This document shows, piece by piece, positions 45,434 through 54,770 of a DNA stretch of 64,000 nucleotides (positions within the stretch are counted from its first letter, which is position 1; the number at the start of each line of letters is the position of its first letter). The stretch spans positions 7,794,648-7,858,647 of the forward strand of contig CM043968.1 in NCBI GenBank assembly GCA_014529385.2, given 5' to 3'. The DNA is from Adiantum capillus-veneris. Lineage: Eukaryota; Streptophyta; Polypodiopsida; Polypodiales; Pteridaceae. The notes under the pieces were generated by a model. The model made no database searches, was not told the DNA's origin, and worked only from the letters and a program-made list of their open reading frames with translations. A program made the position numbers and the translations under genes.

Positions 45434-47013
45434 TCACAAGATGTTTGCCCATCGCATGTGTTTCTTAGACAACTAAGTTTGTGTGAGAGAGTATCGCAAG
45501 GTTTGATGATGTGTTTGGACAACACAAATCAAACCCCAGCAGATAGTGTTTCCAACTAGTGAGAGCCACTGCCAACGGTTCTTTCTCATAAACTTGCAAG
45601 TTCTTTTTGGTCTTCCAAAGAATTATGCTCACATATGCGACTACTCAGCCATTCTACATTAGAATTGCACCAAGGTTGTGGCCACATGCATCACACTGAA
45701 CCACAAAAGGTTTCGAAAGATCTGGCAAAATGATTTCCGGATCTAAAGTCAACTTTTCTTTCAAGTGTTTAAAAGCCAAAATTTCCTTGGTTGCCCACTT
45801 GAAAGTAACTTCTTTCCCTTGTAGTGCATGGAGTGGAAAAGCAATCTCAGCAAAATTTCGGATGAATCTCTTATAACAGGAACATAAGCCTAGAAAGCTT
45901 AGAATGTCATGTCCGTCCGGACTTCAGGGATAGCACCCCATCCTTTGAAACAATGTGCCCAAGGAAGTGAATCTCTTCCAAAAAGAATTCACTCTTCTTC
46001 GCATTAATGTGTAGTCTGTTCTTGCATAACTCATTGAAAACTGCGGCGAGTGATCCCTATGCTCCTCTTCAGACTTTGAATAGACAATCATGTCATCAAA
46101 GAATGTACCCATGAATATTCTATGTGGTCTAAATATTTTGTCCATCATCCTATTAAAAGTGGCAGGAGCATTTGTGAGACCAAATGGCATGACAAGAAAC
46201 TCATAGAGACCAAGTGTTGTCCTGAATGCCATCTTATGGACATTTTTTGGCCTAATGCGTATCTGATGGTACCCACTCTTTAGGTCTATCCTGGTAAACA
46301 GTGACGCTTCCTCAAGCCGATCAAGAATGTCATCTATCCTCGGTATGGGGCGCCAGTTCTTGATGGTATTCTTATTCAAAGCGCGGTAGTCAATGCACAT
46401 GCGCCATGAACCATCCTTCTTTTGCACTAGGAGTACAGGCGAACAAAAAGGGGATGAACAGGGCTGAATCAACCCTTTCTCTAAAAGCTCGTTGACCTCA
46501 CTCATAATCTCTTTCTGCTAGGCTTCACTAACCCAGTACGGTGGTCTATTCGGTGGACTAGAACCTGACACAAGATCTATGGTATGATCCTTAGGTCTCT
46601 CAGGAGGTAACTCCCCCGGCAAAGAGTTCGAAAAACAATCACTAAAATCACTCAGAAAAGTTGGCCTATCTTTATCTAAGGTAGACACAACTTCCAGTAC
46701 TTCTTTTGCAAAGATCAAGTACATAGAAAGATGATTCTTTATTATAGATGAAATAGCAAAAGCAGAAACAACTCGAACAGACTCGCCTTTAAGCTTTACA
46801 TCAACGACATGAGTCTTTCCTCTATGTACAAGGGTAATCTTTTTGTTGTAAGTATCCACCATAGCATGCAACCTGTAACACCATGAGATACCCAATAACA
46901 CATCACAACCCTCAAGTGGCATAATATGAAATCCTTCCGCATCCACGTAACTCTCAATGTGCAAACGAAGTTTCCCCAAAATGGAAGTAATAGGCTCTAA
47001 ATGACCTGGGCAT
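45434..47013 (-). pseudogene. Gypsy C protease end, RT and RNase H
   Basis: Begins with the second half of protease (PGHLEPITSILGKLRLHIES, GCDVLLGISWCY), interrupted upstream by element [49 protein letters not shown], and an intact F-F-D-D box ([11 protein letters not shown] near 46090). RNase H (about 45790-45480) is degraded, with several stops and frame changes. A TAG lies at the linker (A-TAG-Q-KEIM, near 46518), one codon before the position of the TAG shared by B and D. Confidence 0.82.
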
Positions 47014-47555
47014 TGTAACAAACTTGGACACTCCAAGTCAAGAATCAACCGCGACAGCACCAAATAACCACTTCAAAACAATTCACAGATCACAATAGAT
47101 TTGCACTGGCCCGGCGGAGTTCCGTGCCTAGAGATATTGGCCCCAAAGACTGGCGCCCCTTTCGGTATTTCTTTTTGTATTAATCAATCATCAAAGTACA
47201 AGAGAGCGGTTAAGGTTTCACTCTCAGACTCTGCGTCCAGATGCTCTGAGAAGTGAGGCCCTCACCACTAATTTAAAGGTTACAAGGGATGCCCAAAAGC
47301 AGAGTCCCAAAAGCTTTTAAAATCAAAAGCATCAGTTCTCTCTCTCTCTCAGAGAGTCTTTTCTCTTTTTTTATAAAAAAAAGCAAAAGCAAAATTCGCG
47401 TCGCTCATCATTTTCCAAAAAAAAAAAATTTAATAATCCGCCTCCGCGATTTCCGGAATTTAGGGTTTTTGGCAAAAATTAGGGTTTGCAGGAATTTTAG
47501 GGTTTCTGACAGAAATTAGGGTTTTTGCTGTCCGCCACGTCATCACTTTGTGACA
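47014..47555 (-). repeat. Element G 3' LTR
   Basis: 542 bp, TGTAACAAACTTGG to CACTTTGTGACA in plus coordinates. On the minus strand the purine tract TTTCAAGAGGGGGGTA precedes it. It has TG...CA ends and an adjoining 5-bp TSD on the left. Confidence 0.92.
47459..47525 (-). promoter_or_regulatory. Four regularly spaced telo-box motifs in the G LTR (also 49872-49938)
   Basis: TAGGGTTT occurs four times at 18-19-bp steps (47461, 47480, 47498, 47517), separated by GGCAAAAAT-type words; the other LTR has the same set. On the element's sense strand these read AAACCCTA, the plant telo-box, a known cis element bound by telomere-repeat-binding factors in promoters of growth-related genes. They lie within the first 100 bp of U3, followed at the terminus by CCACGTCATCAC on the plus strand. 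A transcriptional role is inferred. Confidence 0.6.
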
Positions 47556-48164
47556 TACCCCCCTCTTGAAAGCATTGTAATCGACCGCGATTACGCCTGC
47601 AAAACCGACAAAAGCCATAAACCGTCTTAGCAGACACTGACTGTTAGTACCTACGTACTAGGAACGCACATCTAGCACATGTACAAAATCGACAGTCACA
47701 TCACACGACATCACAGGACATCACCAGACATCACAGGACATCACATGACATTCAACATTCATTCGGATCTTAGACCATGATTTATCGGCAATGTAGCTAG
47801 CAATCACATCTAGGTCCAATCGGGACCTCATCGATGTCCGATTGACTAACCCCTATTGCAACCATGTCTATTCGAGATCAATCAGACCAAAATGCTGCAA
47901 TCATTTCGGCTATCAGTTCCTGCACTCACAAGAAGTCAAGAACAAATCAGTATTATAATCAGGAATTCCATTTCATAAAGTCATCCAGCAGAATACTGCC
48001 AGCTCTCAATATCCCTGAAGCTCAAAGAGACATCAGTGACTTTAGTATCAAAATCGAGGCATCTGTTGACAAAGGAGTGGAGTAACTCCCCTCTTGTGCA
48101 TCCCACTGCACCAGATCTTCGGCCAAGCTGAATTCTGGGTTCCATTTGGAGTAGACTATGCTAA

Positions 48165-49343
48165 ACCAAAAGCATCGAGGTAAAGTTTCACAATCTAAGG
48201 AGTATCTGCTAGGTCCTCCTCCTCCATCCACTTCGCATCAAGTGCAGGATAATTCTTGAACTTAACCAGGAACCGCCTTCGGACTTTACCCTTATTCTTC
48301 GTGTCCTTATGTGCCAAAATCTGTTCAGGAACAAGGATCTCCTCGTTTTCTTCCACTTCGGGTTGCTCATCAGGCTCCCCATCATCAGGCACATCACCTT
48401 TAAAAGGTTTCAAGAGATTCACATGAAATGCATTGTGAATCCTCCAAGTATCTGGCAGTTTCAGTCGGAAGGAGACTTCATTTATCTTTTCAGTAATCTG
48501 GAAAGGGCCGTAGTATCGCATACTAAGCTTTGGAAAAAGCCTCTCCTTTCCCTTGTTCTTTCGTAGGCCACCTTCCTTAAACTCTCGGACTTTCTTGCTT
48601 TTATCTTCGAGAAAGTCATACTGGTTGGCTTTGTAAAAATTCTTCTTGTTCGCATAAAACTTTCCGTCATCGGAATCTGAGCTGTCTGTAGACGAGTCCT
48701 CAGTAGAACTGTCAGTCTCTGGGCGAGATGTAGCCTTCTTTGCCTTTTTCTTGCCCGTTCCGAAGCTTTGTGTCTTGCTTCGCTTTTTCTTTTTTCTGTC
48801 TTCTTCGCTCTAATCGGAGGAGCTAGAAGAACTGTCAGAAGAAGAAGAAGAAGAACTGGGTAGGCCTTCAAACTTGACGCGCTTCTTCAGTTTCTTTGCT
48901 TTGTCGAATGTCGACTGACGACCCAAATATCCCGGGAAGTCAATACCTTTGTTCTGCTTTTTGCCGTGCTTTTTACCTTTCTTTTGCACGTCGAAAAGCT
49001 AAGCAATCCGTGCATCAACCACGTTCTCCAGTTCCTTCTCCGTATATTTCTTGGAGGCAGAAGGTTTCTTGAGAGCGGGTTTCGGGAGTGGTGTTGTGGT
49101 TCTCTGCCACTCCCTCTGTACCTCTTCCAAAGAGGTCTGGTTCATATATTTTGCCATCTTCGGGTCCTTGGCAAAATTGAGCATCATCTTTGTTGCATCA
49201 CCAATCAATTGACGACGCTCCATCTCTCTTTGCTCCGCCTGAGTAGGCCGAGACGGGCCATACTCTCTGTCTGAATCTTCGTTGTGATCCCAGCCCGCAT
49301 CTCCAGATGCAGAGGGAGTCGACTGATCATTGCCTGAAGACAT
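48165..49343 (-). pseudogene. Element G fusion ORF: Gag N-terminus, S/K-rich linker, chromodomain
   Basis: One frame from ATG 49343 to the stop near 48165, interrupted by three TAG codons (about 48999, 48811 and 48195). N-terminus: MSSGNDQSTPSASGDAG, then IGDATKMMLNFAKDPKMAKY, matching the N-terminal block of the gypsy Gags. A Lys-rich then Ser/Asp-rich linker (EGLPSSSSSSSDSSSSSD) follows, then pol C-terminus MRYYGPFQITEKINEVSF, HNAFHVNLLKPF and a chromodomain (EILVPEQILAHKDTKNKGKV to WMEEEDLADTP). The junction lies near KEGGLRKNKGKERLFPK. The frame holds across the junction. All stops could be CAG to TAG. The fusion might bind chromatin or Gag of a helper. Confidence 0.78.
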
Positions 49344-49400
49344 AGGTGCCGCGGAAAAAAATTCGGGGATCGGATTTCCCGTAGAAGAGAAATCGACCGT

Positions 49401-49412
49401 GCTCTGATACCA
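49401..49412 (-). promoter_or_regulatory. Primer-binding site of element G (initiator tRNA-Met type)
   Basis: Minus-strand TGGTATCAGAGC lies one base from the end of the right LTR, the exact 12-base complement of plant initiator tRNA-Met used by many LTR elements. Gypsy C, the host element, has a different site (TGGTTCCATCGACGGG), so G and C do not share a primer. Confidence 0.88.
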
Positions 49413-49413
49413 C

Positions 49414-49968
49414 TATAACAAACTTGGACACTCCAAGTCAAGAATCAACCGCGACAGCACCAAATAACCACTTCAAAACAATTCACAGATCACAATAGAT
49501 TTGCACTGGTCCGGCGGAGTTCCGTGCCTAGAGATATTGGCCCCAAAGACTGGCGCCCCTTTCGGTATTTCTTTTTGTATTAATCAATCATCAAAGTACA
49601 AGAGAGCGGTTAGGGTTTCACTCTCAGACTCTGCGTCCAGATGCTCTGAGAAGTGAGGCCCTCACCACTAATTTAAAGGTTACAAGGGATGCCCAAAAGC
49701 AGAGCCCCAAAAGCTTTTAAAATCAAAAGCATCAGTTCTCTCTCTCTCTCAGAGAGTCTTTTCTCTTTTTTTATTAAAAAAAAGCAAAAGCAAAATTCGC
49801 GTCGCTCATCATTTTCCAAAAATAATAATAATAATAATAATAATAATAATCCGCCTCCGCGATTTCCGGAATTTAGGGTTTTTGGCAAAAATTAGGGTTT
49901 GCGGGAATTTTAGGGTTTCTGGCAGAAATTAGGGTTTCTGCTGTCCGCCACGTCATCACTTTGTGACA
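49414..49968 (-). repeat. Element G 5' LTR
   Basis: 555 bp; starts TATAACAAAC (a G to A change from TGTAAC) and ends CACTTTGTGACA, followed by TSD GGCAT. It carries an (AAT)n run of about ten units near 49820-49850 where the other LTR has an A tract and a single AAT-like unit. Confidence 0.92.
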
Positions 49969-49973
49969 GGCAT

Positions 49974-50981
49974 GCTAAACCTGCTTCACCTGTCATACCC
50001 ATCTCCTCTGCACGAATGCCCAACTTTGATGCCAATTCTAATGATATAAAATTTGCATGGGCTCCTGGATCAAAGAAAACCGATATTCTATGGTCTCTAA
50101 CTTTGCCCCAAGCTCTGCACAATTCCGTGGCATCAATGTTCAGCTGGTCACCAACCAAATCTGAGACAAGTCCTACACTCTCGGCTTTGGCTTCTTTCCT
50201 TTATGCTTTGACTCGTCATCCTTATCATGTGACTTCTTTTGAGGGCATTCCGTCGCAAAATGTCCCTCCTCTTCACAAATGAAGCATTTCTTAGCCTCTC
50301 TTAATGCTTTCCTTTCTTCAAAAAATTTGCAAAGAAAAATGCATTTTCTGTCCTTGTCCTCGCCCAGAAGAAGGTTTAGACTGCTTCTTAGACGTGTCAG
50401 CTTCATCAGTGGAGGGTTTCTTCGTGGGAGGCACAGAAGACTTTGCTGCAACATTGCCCTGGCTGAAAACTGTTTGCCCTAGGACCCTCTCGTTGCTATA
50501 AAATCCATAGGAATCTCCTTTCGAAAGATTGCTGGCCACTTTCGCATCCTCAATCACCTACGCCATATTCATGACAGTAGTCTTTATGCAGTAGTCCCTG
50601 ATTTTCTTGGGCAATTCGCAACAATATTTCTCAATATATTATGACCATAGCACAAACCTATAGGAGGTTAGTGGCAACAGTGCGACCCAAGATTGTTTAT
50701 TGTATTCTTCAAGATTTGCACAGTGTTTCGCATTCAACTCGTGTCATTCTGTCATCACATCCACTTCAAGAGTGTTTGTAAGTCATGCAAGTGCAAAAAG
50801 TTGTTTGAACTGGACCCACGTAGTAGGGACTTGACCCTGATTTCAACAATGCGGTCCACCATTGAAGCGCATTCCCTTTCAAGAAAGTGGCAGCCTTGCG
50901 TATCTTCGAAGTCTCTGTAAAGTTTCCCCCAGCATAAGCTGCATCAAACTGTTGTATGAAGGTCAAACCACAACAATCCAC
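49974..50981 (-). pseudogene. Gypsy C Gag (C-terminal part) and protease start
   Basis: From 50981: capsid segment TFIQQFDAAYAGGNFTETSK and FLKGNALQWWTALL, then a degraded middle (50760-50560), a Lys-rich linker, the CCHC knuckle CFICEEEGHFATEC (about 50286-50245) and the protease motif FFDPGAHANFISLELASKLG (about 50085-50030). The sequence halts at GLAC, at the G insertion site. Capsid sequence upstream of TFIQQ is missing and directly followed by the leader near the primer-binding site. Several frame changes. Confidence 0.78.
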
Positions 50982-51010
50982 GCTGCACTTTCTGAAAAAA
51001 AAGTGACTAT

Positions 51011-51026
51011 CCCGTCGATGGAACCA
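51011..51026 (-). promoter_or_regulatory. Primer-binding site of gypsy C
   Basis: Minus-strand TGGTTCCATCGACGGG adjoins the LTR end (...GGTTATA). It differs by one base from that of gypsy B, so both use the same tRNA type. Confidence 0.7.
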
Positions 51027-51805
51027 TATAACCAGCCAGTACGCAGTAGAGGGCAGTACTAATTCAATTATTTATTGACTTTACGCAGAGCACTAAGAAG
51101 AAAAAAGAACACAGATAAATCCAACAACTAGATCGTCACTGCGCACACAAAGACCGACACCTTGTAGGCCCAAAGACTAGCGTCCCTTTCGGTATTTCCT
51201 TTTTCAATTGAGAATAGACAACACTTAGATCAAAGTCTCACAAAGCTGTCCAAACCTGGTGAGGGCTGAAATTGCGGGTTTTTGACCAATTTCGGCAGCA
51301 TAACGACGCAAAACCCCTGTAGGTCAAAAGTACATGCTTAAAACAGATTCCCTCGCAATTTAGAAGCTTTCTGGTGTGCTGCAGGTCAATTTCAGCGTGC
51401 TGTAATTCTCTGTTTTGCCACTGTCGGGTGCCCAAAACCCTAACACGCATCCCAAGGCTTTCTTGAGGCTCCCCTGGTGTTAAGTTGCAGTTTATGTGTG
51501 GAACCCTAAACCTGCAAAAAAACATAGCAGGCTGAAATTCTCTGTTTTGGATCATTTTGAGCAGAGCAAACACGTCTACGCATGTCCCAAGAGCTCCCAC
51601 ACGCAATGGAACAATTCCCCTTTGAATCGGACGAGTTTTCACACAAGAAAACTCTCCATTTTTGCAATCCTTCGTGATGGAACTATGCGTACTTGTGGGG
51701 GATTAGCAATTAGCTAATCCGATACCTGTTCAAAAGGCTCTTGCCTTGGCAAACATGCATAAAAACCCCAGAACTGTACATGGTCAGTTGAGAAGCCCAA
51801 CCAGG
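51027..51805 (-). repeat. Gypsy C 5' LTR, truncated
   Basis: Begins TATAACCAGCCAGTACG next to the primer-binding site and runs to about 51805 (GAGAAGCCCAACCAG), where unrelated sequence starts. It contains the block TAGCGTCCCTTTCGGTATTT shared by the LTR families here. Compared with the E-type LTR (61562-63153), roughly the second half is missing. Confidence 0.75.
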
Positions 51806-52054
51806 GATTTAATATTTACGTAATTACCACAAATTTGTGTGATCACAAGGTCTTATTGACACATTTACATGATTACAATTAATATAATCACAAAGAATCC
51901 GGTTTAGGGCGACCTGGAAACTCACTAAAATCCCGCCGGGTTTTTAAGTTTTCCCCCCGGGCCCGCCGGGGAAACTAAAAAGCCCGACGGGGCCGCAGAA
52001 TTATATATATAGAGCCCCGATCGGGCCCCCCGGGCATTCCTGTTTGAGTCATCT

Positions 52055-52110
<56 letters not shown>

Positions 52111-52166
52111 GACTGCCATTGCAGGTACGTCGAGAGGAGAGAGGAGAGAGGGGCTCGTGTGGGAGC
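51806..52166. other. Unassigned region: GC-rich imperfect palindrome, TATA, (AG)n
   Basis: No coding similarity. An imperfect inverted repeat of about 25 bp (51932-51956 against 51968-51991, 11-base loop) is rich in CCCGCCGGG. A TATATATATA string follows at about 52003-52012 with GAGCCCCGATCGGGCC after it, then an AG microsatellite at 52058-52109. The layout of TATA after a GC palindrome could be promoter-like, but nothing confirms it. Confidence 0.4.
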
Positions 52167-52754
52167 GTACTCTGCGTTGCAATGCGCGGCAGTAGCGGAG
52201 TACTTAACCACACGACCCGGGTATGTGTTGTGTGTGTGTGTGTTGTGTGGTAGCGTGCCTTTTTCCGTATTGCGCAGCAGTCATAAGGTACCTTACCACA
52301 CAATGAGAGTGTGTGCATAAGCTATTCTACGGAACAGTACTTACCACGAGGGCATCACCTCGATGACGCAGGGAAGATGATGTCCTTGTGGTAAGTATTG
52401 GCTTATTGTCTGTATACTACGTCTGTAACGTGACGAATCTAGTATCCTTATGGTAAGTCAACTTTCCTTCCCCTTTCTCGAAAAACATATGGGCATGGTC
52501 GGTAACGTGGCTATACGATGCTCGTGTGCAAGCCATTATTTCTCCTTAGTTTCGGACGGCACTCGGTCGGTAACGCGGCTAATTAAGTGTCTTTTGTTAG
52601 AAGCATCTGTTTTTGCATAAATGTGACGTTCACGTCGTTAACCCCGCCGTAGGAACGTCAAACAATTTGTATGTGCATGTACAGTTAATTTTTTGAAGTA
52701 TTACATATATGAAATACTTGGTCGGTAACGCAACCGTGAAGAGTATTTCATATA
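52167..52754 (+). other. Array of eight hairpins with related loops and different stems
   Basis: Stem/loop positions (stem length, loop length): 52167-52203 (9, 19), 52243-52303 (19 with one mismatch, 23), 52336-52399 (22 with three G.T, 20), 52414-52445 (6, 20), 52486-52528 (11 with three G.T, 21), 52558-52591 (6, 22), 52624-52660 (8, 21), 52706-52754 (14, 21). Loops share a core close to GTCGGTAACGCGGCTA, always in the same direction; the clearest are at 52498, 52566 and 52720. Stem sequences are unrelated to each other. No protein or known RNA family is recognised. A TG tract lies at 52225-52242. Confidence 0.75.
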
Positions 52755-52845
52755 CAAATGTTTGAATTGTTTGATTTTGTTGTTTTTAAGTGTTCTTATG
52801 AAATTATATACTAGCTAATCTTATTCAAAAGAATGCTTTATTCAT

Positions 52846-53090
52846 CAATCATCGCTAATTTGAATGCTACATTTACATAAATTATATGCAAAAAAAGTAT
52901 TTGCACACAATTTGCATGTTAAATATTCATTTTTATCTTTTTAAAGGACCTCAATCATCATCGCTATTTTAAATGCTACATTTAAATAAATTCTATGTAA
53001 AAAAGAATTTGCATACAATTTGCATGTTAAATATTCTTTTGTATCTTTTTAAAAAGCATCAATGATCATCACTATTTTAAATGCTACATT
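52846..53090. repeat. About 107-bp AT-rich tandem repeat, 2.3 copies
   Basis: Units start at about 52846, 52952 and 53060 with CAAT(C/G)ATCATC-CTA-TTT and share TTTGCATGTTAAATATTC. The third copy is cut off at about 53090, where gypsy D Gag sequence begins. Confidence 0.85.
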
Positions 53091-54110
53091 TGACGCAAAA
53101 TGTGAATGGCCAAGATGTGCCGATCATGCCTACTAGTAACTGCAGTGCCCATGTTGCAGACTATTCCGTATGACAACTTGGGGGCACTAGAGAAGCCGAA
53201 ACCTTACAAAGAAGGTGGTGCAGCTGTAAAGTTCAGTACCTTCGGTGGCTTTGAGGATAAGACAAAGGCTCTCACTTTCCTCCAGCAGTTTGATACAACT
53301 TATGCAGGAGGGAATTTTACAGAGGCCTTGAAGGTTAGGAAAGCTGTCAATTTCTTTAAGGACAATGCGCTTACATGGTGTACGACATTGTTAATGCAAG
53401 GACAGGCAGCCGCCACCTAGGTTTACTTCAAGCAAATGTTTGCATCTGCTTGGCTATCAAATGAATTTGAAGCCGACGTCATCACAGATTGGCACCAACT
53501 TACTTCGGCTACATGCAAGAGCTTGCTGGAGTACAATCGGAGGTTTTGTAAAGTGTTACTCTGAGTGACCTCCTACAGATTTGTGCCACTGACAAAGCAG
53601 ATAGAGAAGTATTCTTGTGGGCTGTCTAAAGGGCTTCGGGACTACTGTACCAAGAACAGAGTGGCTACCCTCACCCAGCTCATGGAACTTGTTAACACTG
53701 GTCTTGTCTTGTTGATAGGAGAGGACAGTGGGTTTCCGAGGAACGAGAAAGGAGGGCAGCAAAAGAAAAATTCAGCGAAGAAGCCCTTTGTGGAAATGGC
53801 TCCTGCACCGTCACAGGGATCAGAAAAGACCACGAAGGATAAGGATTTAGCCGGGACTTTTGGAGCGCAGGCAAAGAAACAGAAAAGGAAGCCTTTTGTG
53901 CGCAAGTCGCTCGAGGAAAAGAAGGTCCTAATGGCTGAAAACAAAAGATTTATATGTGAGCAGCCTGGTCACTTTGCTACCAATTGTCCACAAAGGAAAA
54001 GACCAGCCGACTCAGAGGATAATGAGGACCAGAAAGGCAAGAAGCCTAAACCCACGGCAGGTTTGGTGCCAGATATGGTGGATGATAGGCCCCGTATAGA
54101 TGCCAGTGAG
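53091..54110 (+). pseudogene. Gypsy D Gag (N-terminus missing)
   Basis: Capsid region with FEDKTKALTFLQQFDTTYAG (53260-53320), KAVNFFKDNALTWCTTLLMQ, a stop near 53419, then YRFVPLTKQIEKYSCGLSKG, a Lys-rich linker, and the zinc knuckle. The knuckle reads RFICEQPGHFATNC, so the first Cys of the CCHC set is replaced by Arg (AGA for TGC, about 53947). The copies in A and B keep it. The frame 53565-54623 is open across Gag into protease, as in a single polyprotein. Confidence 0.82.
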
Positions 54111-54770
54111 TTATGCAGGACATGGGGTAAAGTTAGGGATCAAACGGCACTTATCTCCTTTGATCCAAGTGCCAAAGCCAACTTTATCTCACCAGAGTTA
54201 GCTATGAAGCTGGGCATCGGAGCTGAAGAGATGGGGTACACAGCAGAGGCAGGGTTGCCATGTCCTAGCCACTCAGAGTGTGTTACTCCCATCATTGGAA
54301 AGCTGCGTCTGCATATTCAGTCATATGTGGACACAGAAGAGTTCTACATCATGCCACTGGAAGGATGTGATGCCTTGTTAGGGATCCCGTGGATGTTCAG
54401 AGTGCATGGAGTCTTGGATGCCTACAACAACAAGATCATTGTACAGCATAGGGGCAAAACTCACATCTTGGATGTAAAGCTAAAAGGAGAGTCAGTCCCT
54501 ATTGTATCTGCTTCTGCTATCACTTCTCTAATAAAGAATCATCTTTCTGTGTACTTGATTTCTACACATGATGTCTCAGATAATGATCAGTTAAATTTAT
54601 ATGTGTTAGATAAAGAAAGATAAGCAGTTTTGCAAAAGTTTAGTGAATGTTTTTTTGATTCATTACCATCTCAATTGCCGCCAGAGAGACCTGAGGACCA
54701 TCGGATAGATTTGGTGCCAGGGTGTAGCCCACCAAATAGACCTCCCTACAAGGTTAGTGCGGCGCAGTAG
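54111..54770 (+). pseudogene. Gypsy D protease and linker
   Basis: SFDPSAKANFISPELAMKLG (about 54160-54215) and GCDALLGIPWMFRVHG (54365-54410) define the retropepsin region. Stops follow at 54621 (AGATAA) and at 54768-54770, the TAG in AAQ-KEIM that gypsy B also has. The protein would release Gag, RT and integrase from the polyprotein. Confidence 0.8.

Larger units (their letters stand above)
47014..49968 (-). mobile_element. Element G, young compact gypsy derivative, TSD GGCAT
   Basis: A 2955-bp insertion in the gypsy C protease. GGCAT is repeated at 47009-47013 and 49969-49973, and the protease frame (GLAC then PGHL) rejoins across it. The two LTRs differ by only a few substitutions plus a short (AAT)n expansion, so the insertion is recent. 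The interior (1.86 kb) keeps a primer-binding site, one ORF joining a Gag N-terminus to a pol chromodomain, and a purine tract. RT, RNase H, integrase core and capsid are absent, so G needs proteins from a relative. Confidence 0.93.
43825..51805 (-). mobile_element. Gypsy C, chromodomain LTR retrotransposon, host of element G
   Basis: Minus-oriented: truncated 5' LTR (51805-51027), primer-binding site, Gag/protease (50981-49974), then after the insertion of G the rest of protease, RT, RNase H, integrase and chromodomain (47013-43902). The 3' LTR is missing; element H lies at that edge. Gag lacks its N-terminus: capsid sequence jumps to the primer-binding site near 50960-51000. Relative to A, B and D it is a separate subfamily, with the same domain order. 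Confidence 0.85.

Noticed and set aside
47459-47525. Interstitial telomere remnant
   Set aside because: Motifs are spaced by 18-19 bp with conserved non-telomeric words between and occur in both LTRs, so they are LTR regulatory-type repeats rather than telomere DNA.
48482-48871. 129-codon minus ORF starting with a hydrophobic, secretion-like segment
   Set aside because: Out-of-frame reading of the Ser/Lys-rich linker in the element G fusion ORF; the leucines come from the poly-Ser codons.
52058-52318. Ser/Leu and Arg/Glu repeat ORFs
   Set aside because: Translations of the (AG)n and (TG)n microsatellites.
52167-52754. CRISPR-like array or tRNA cluster
   Set aside because: The sequence is eukaryotic, repeat units are not direct copies, spacing is irregular, and the loops do not fit tRNA arms or a cloverleaf.
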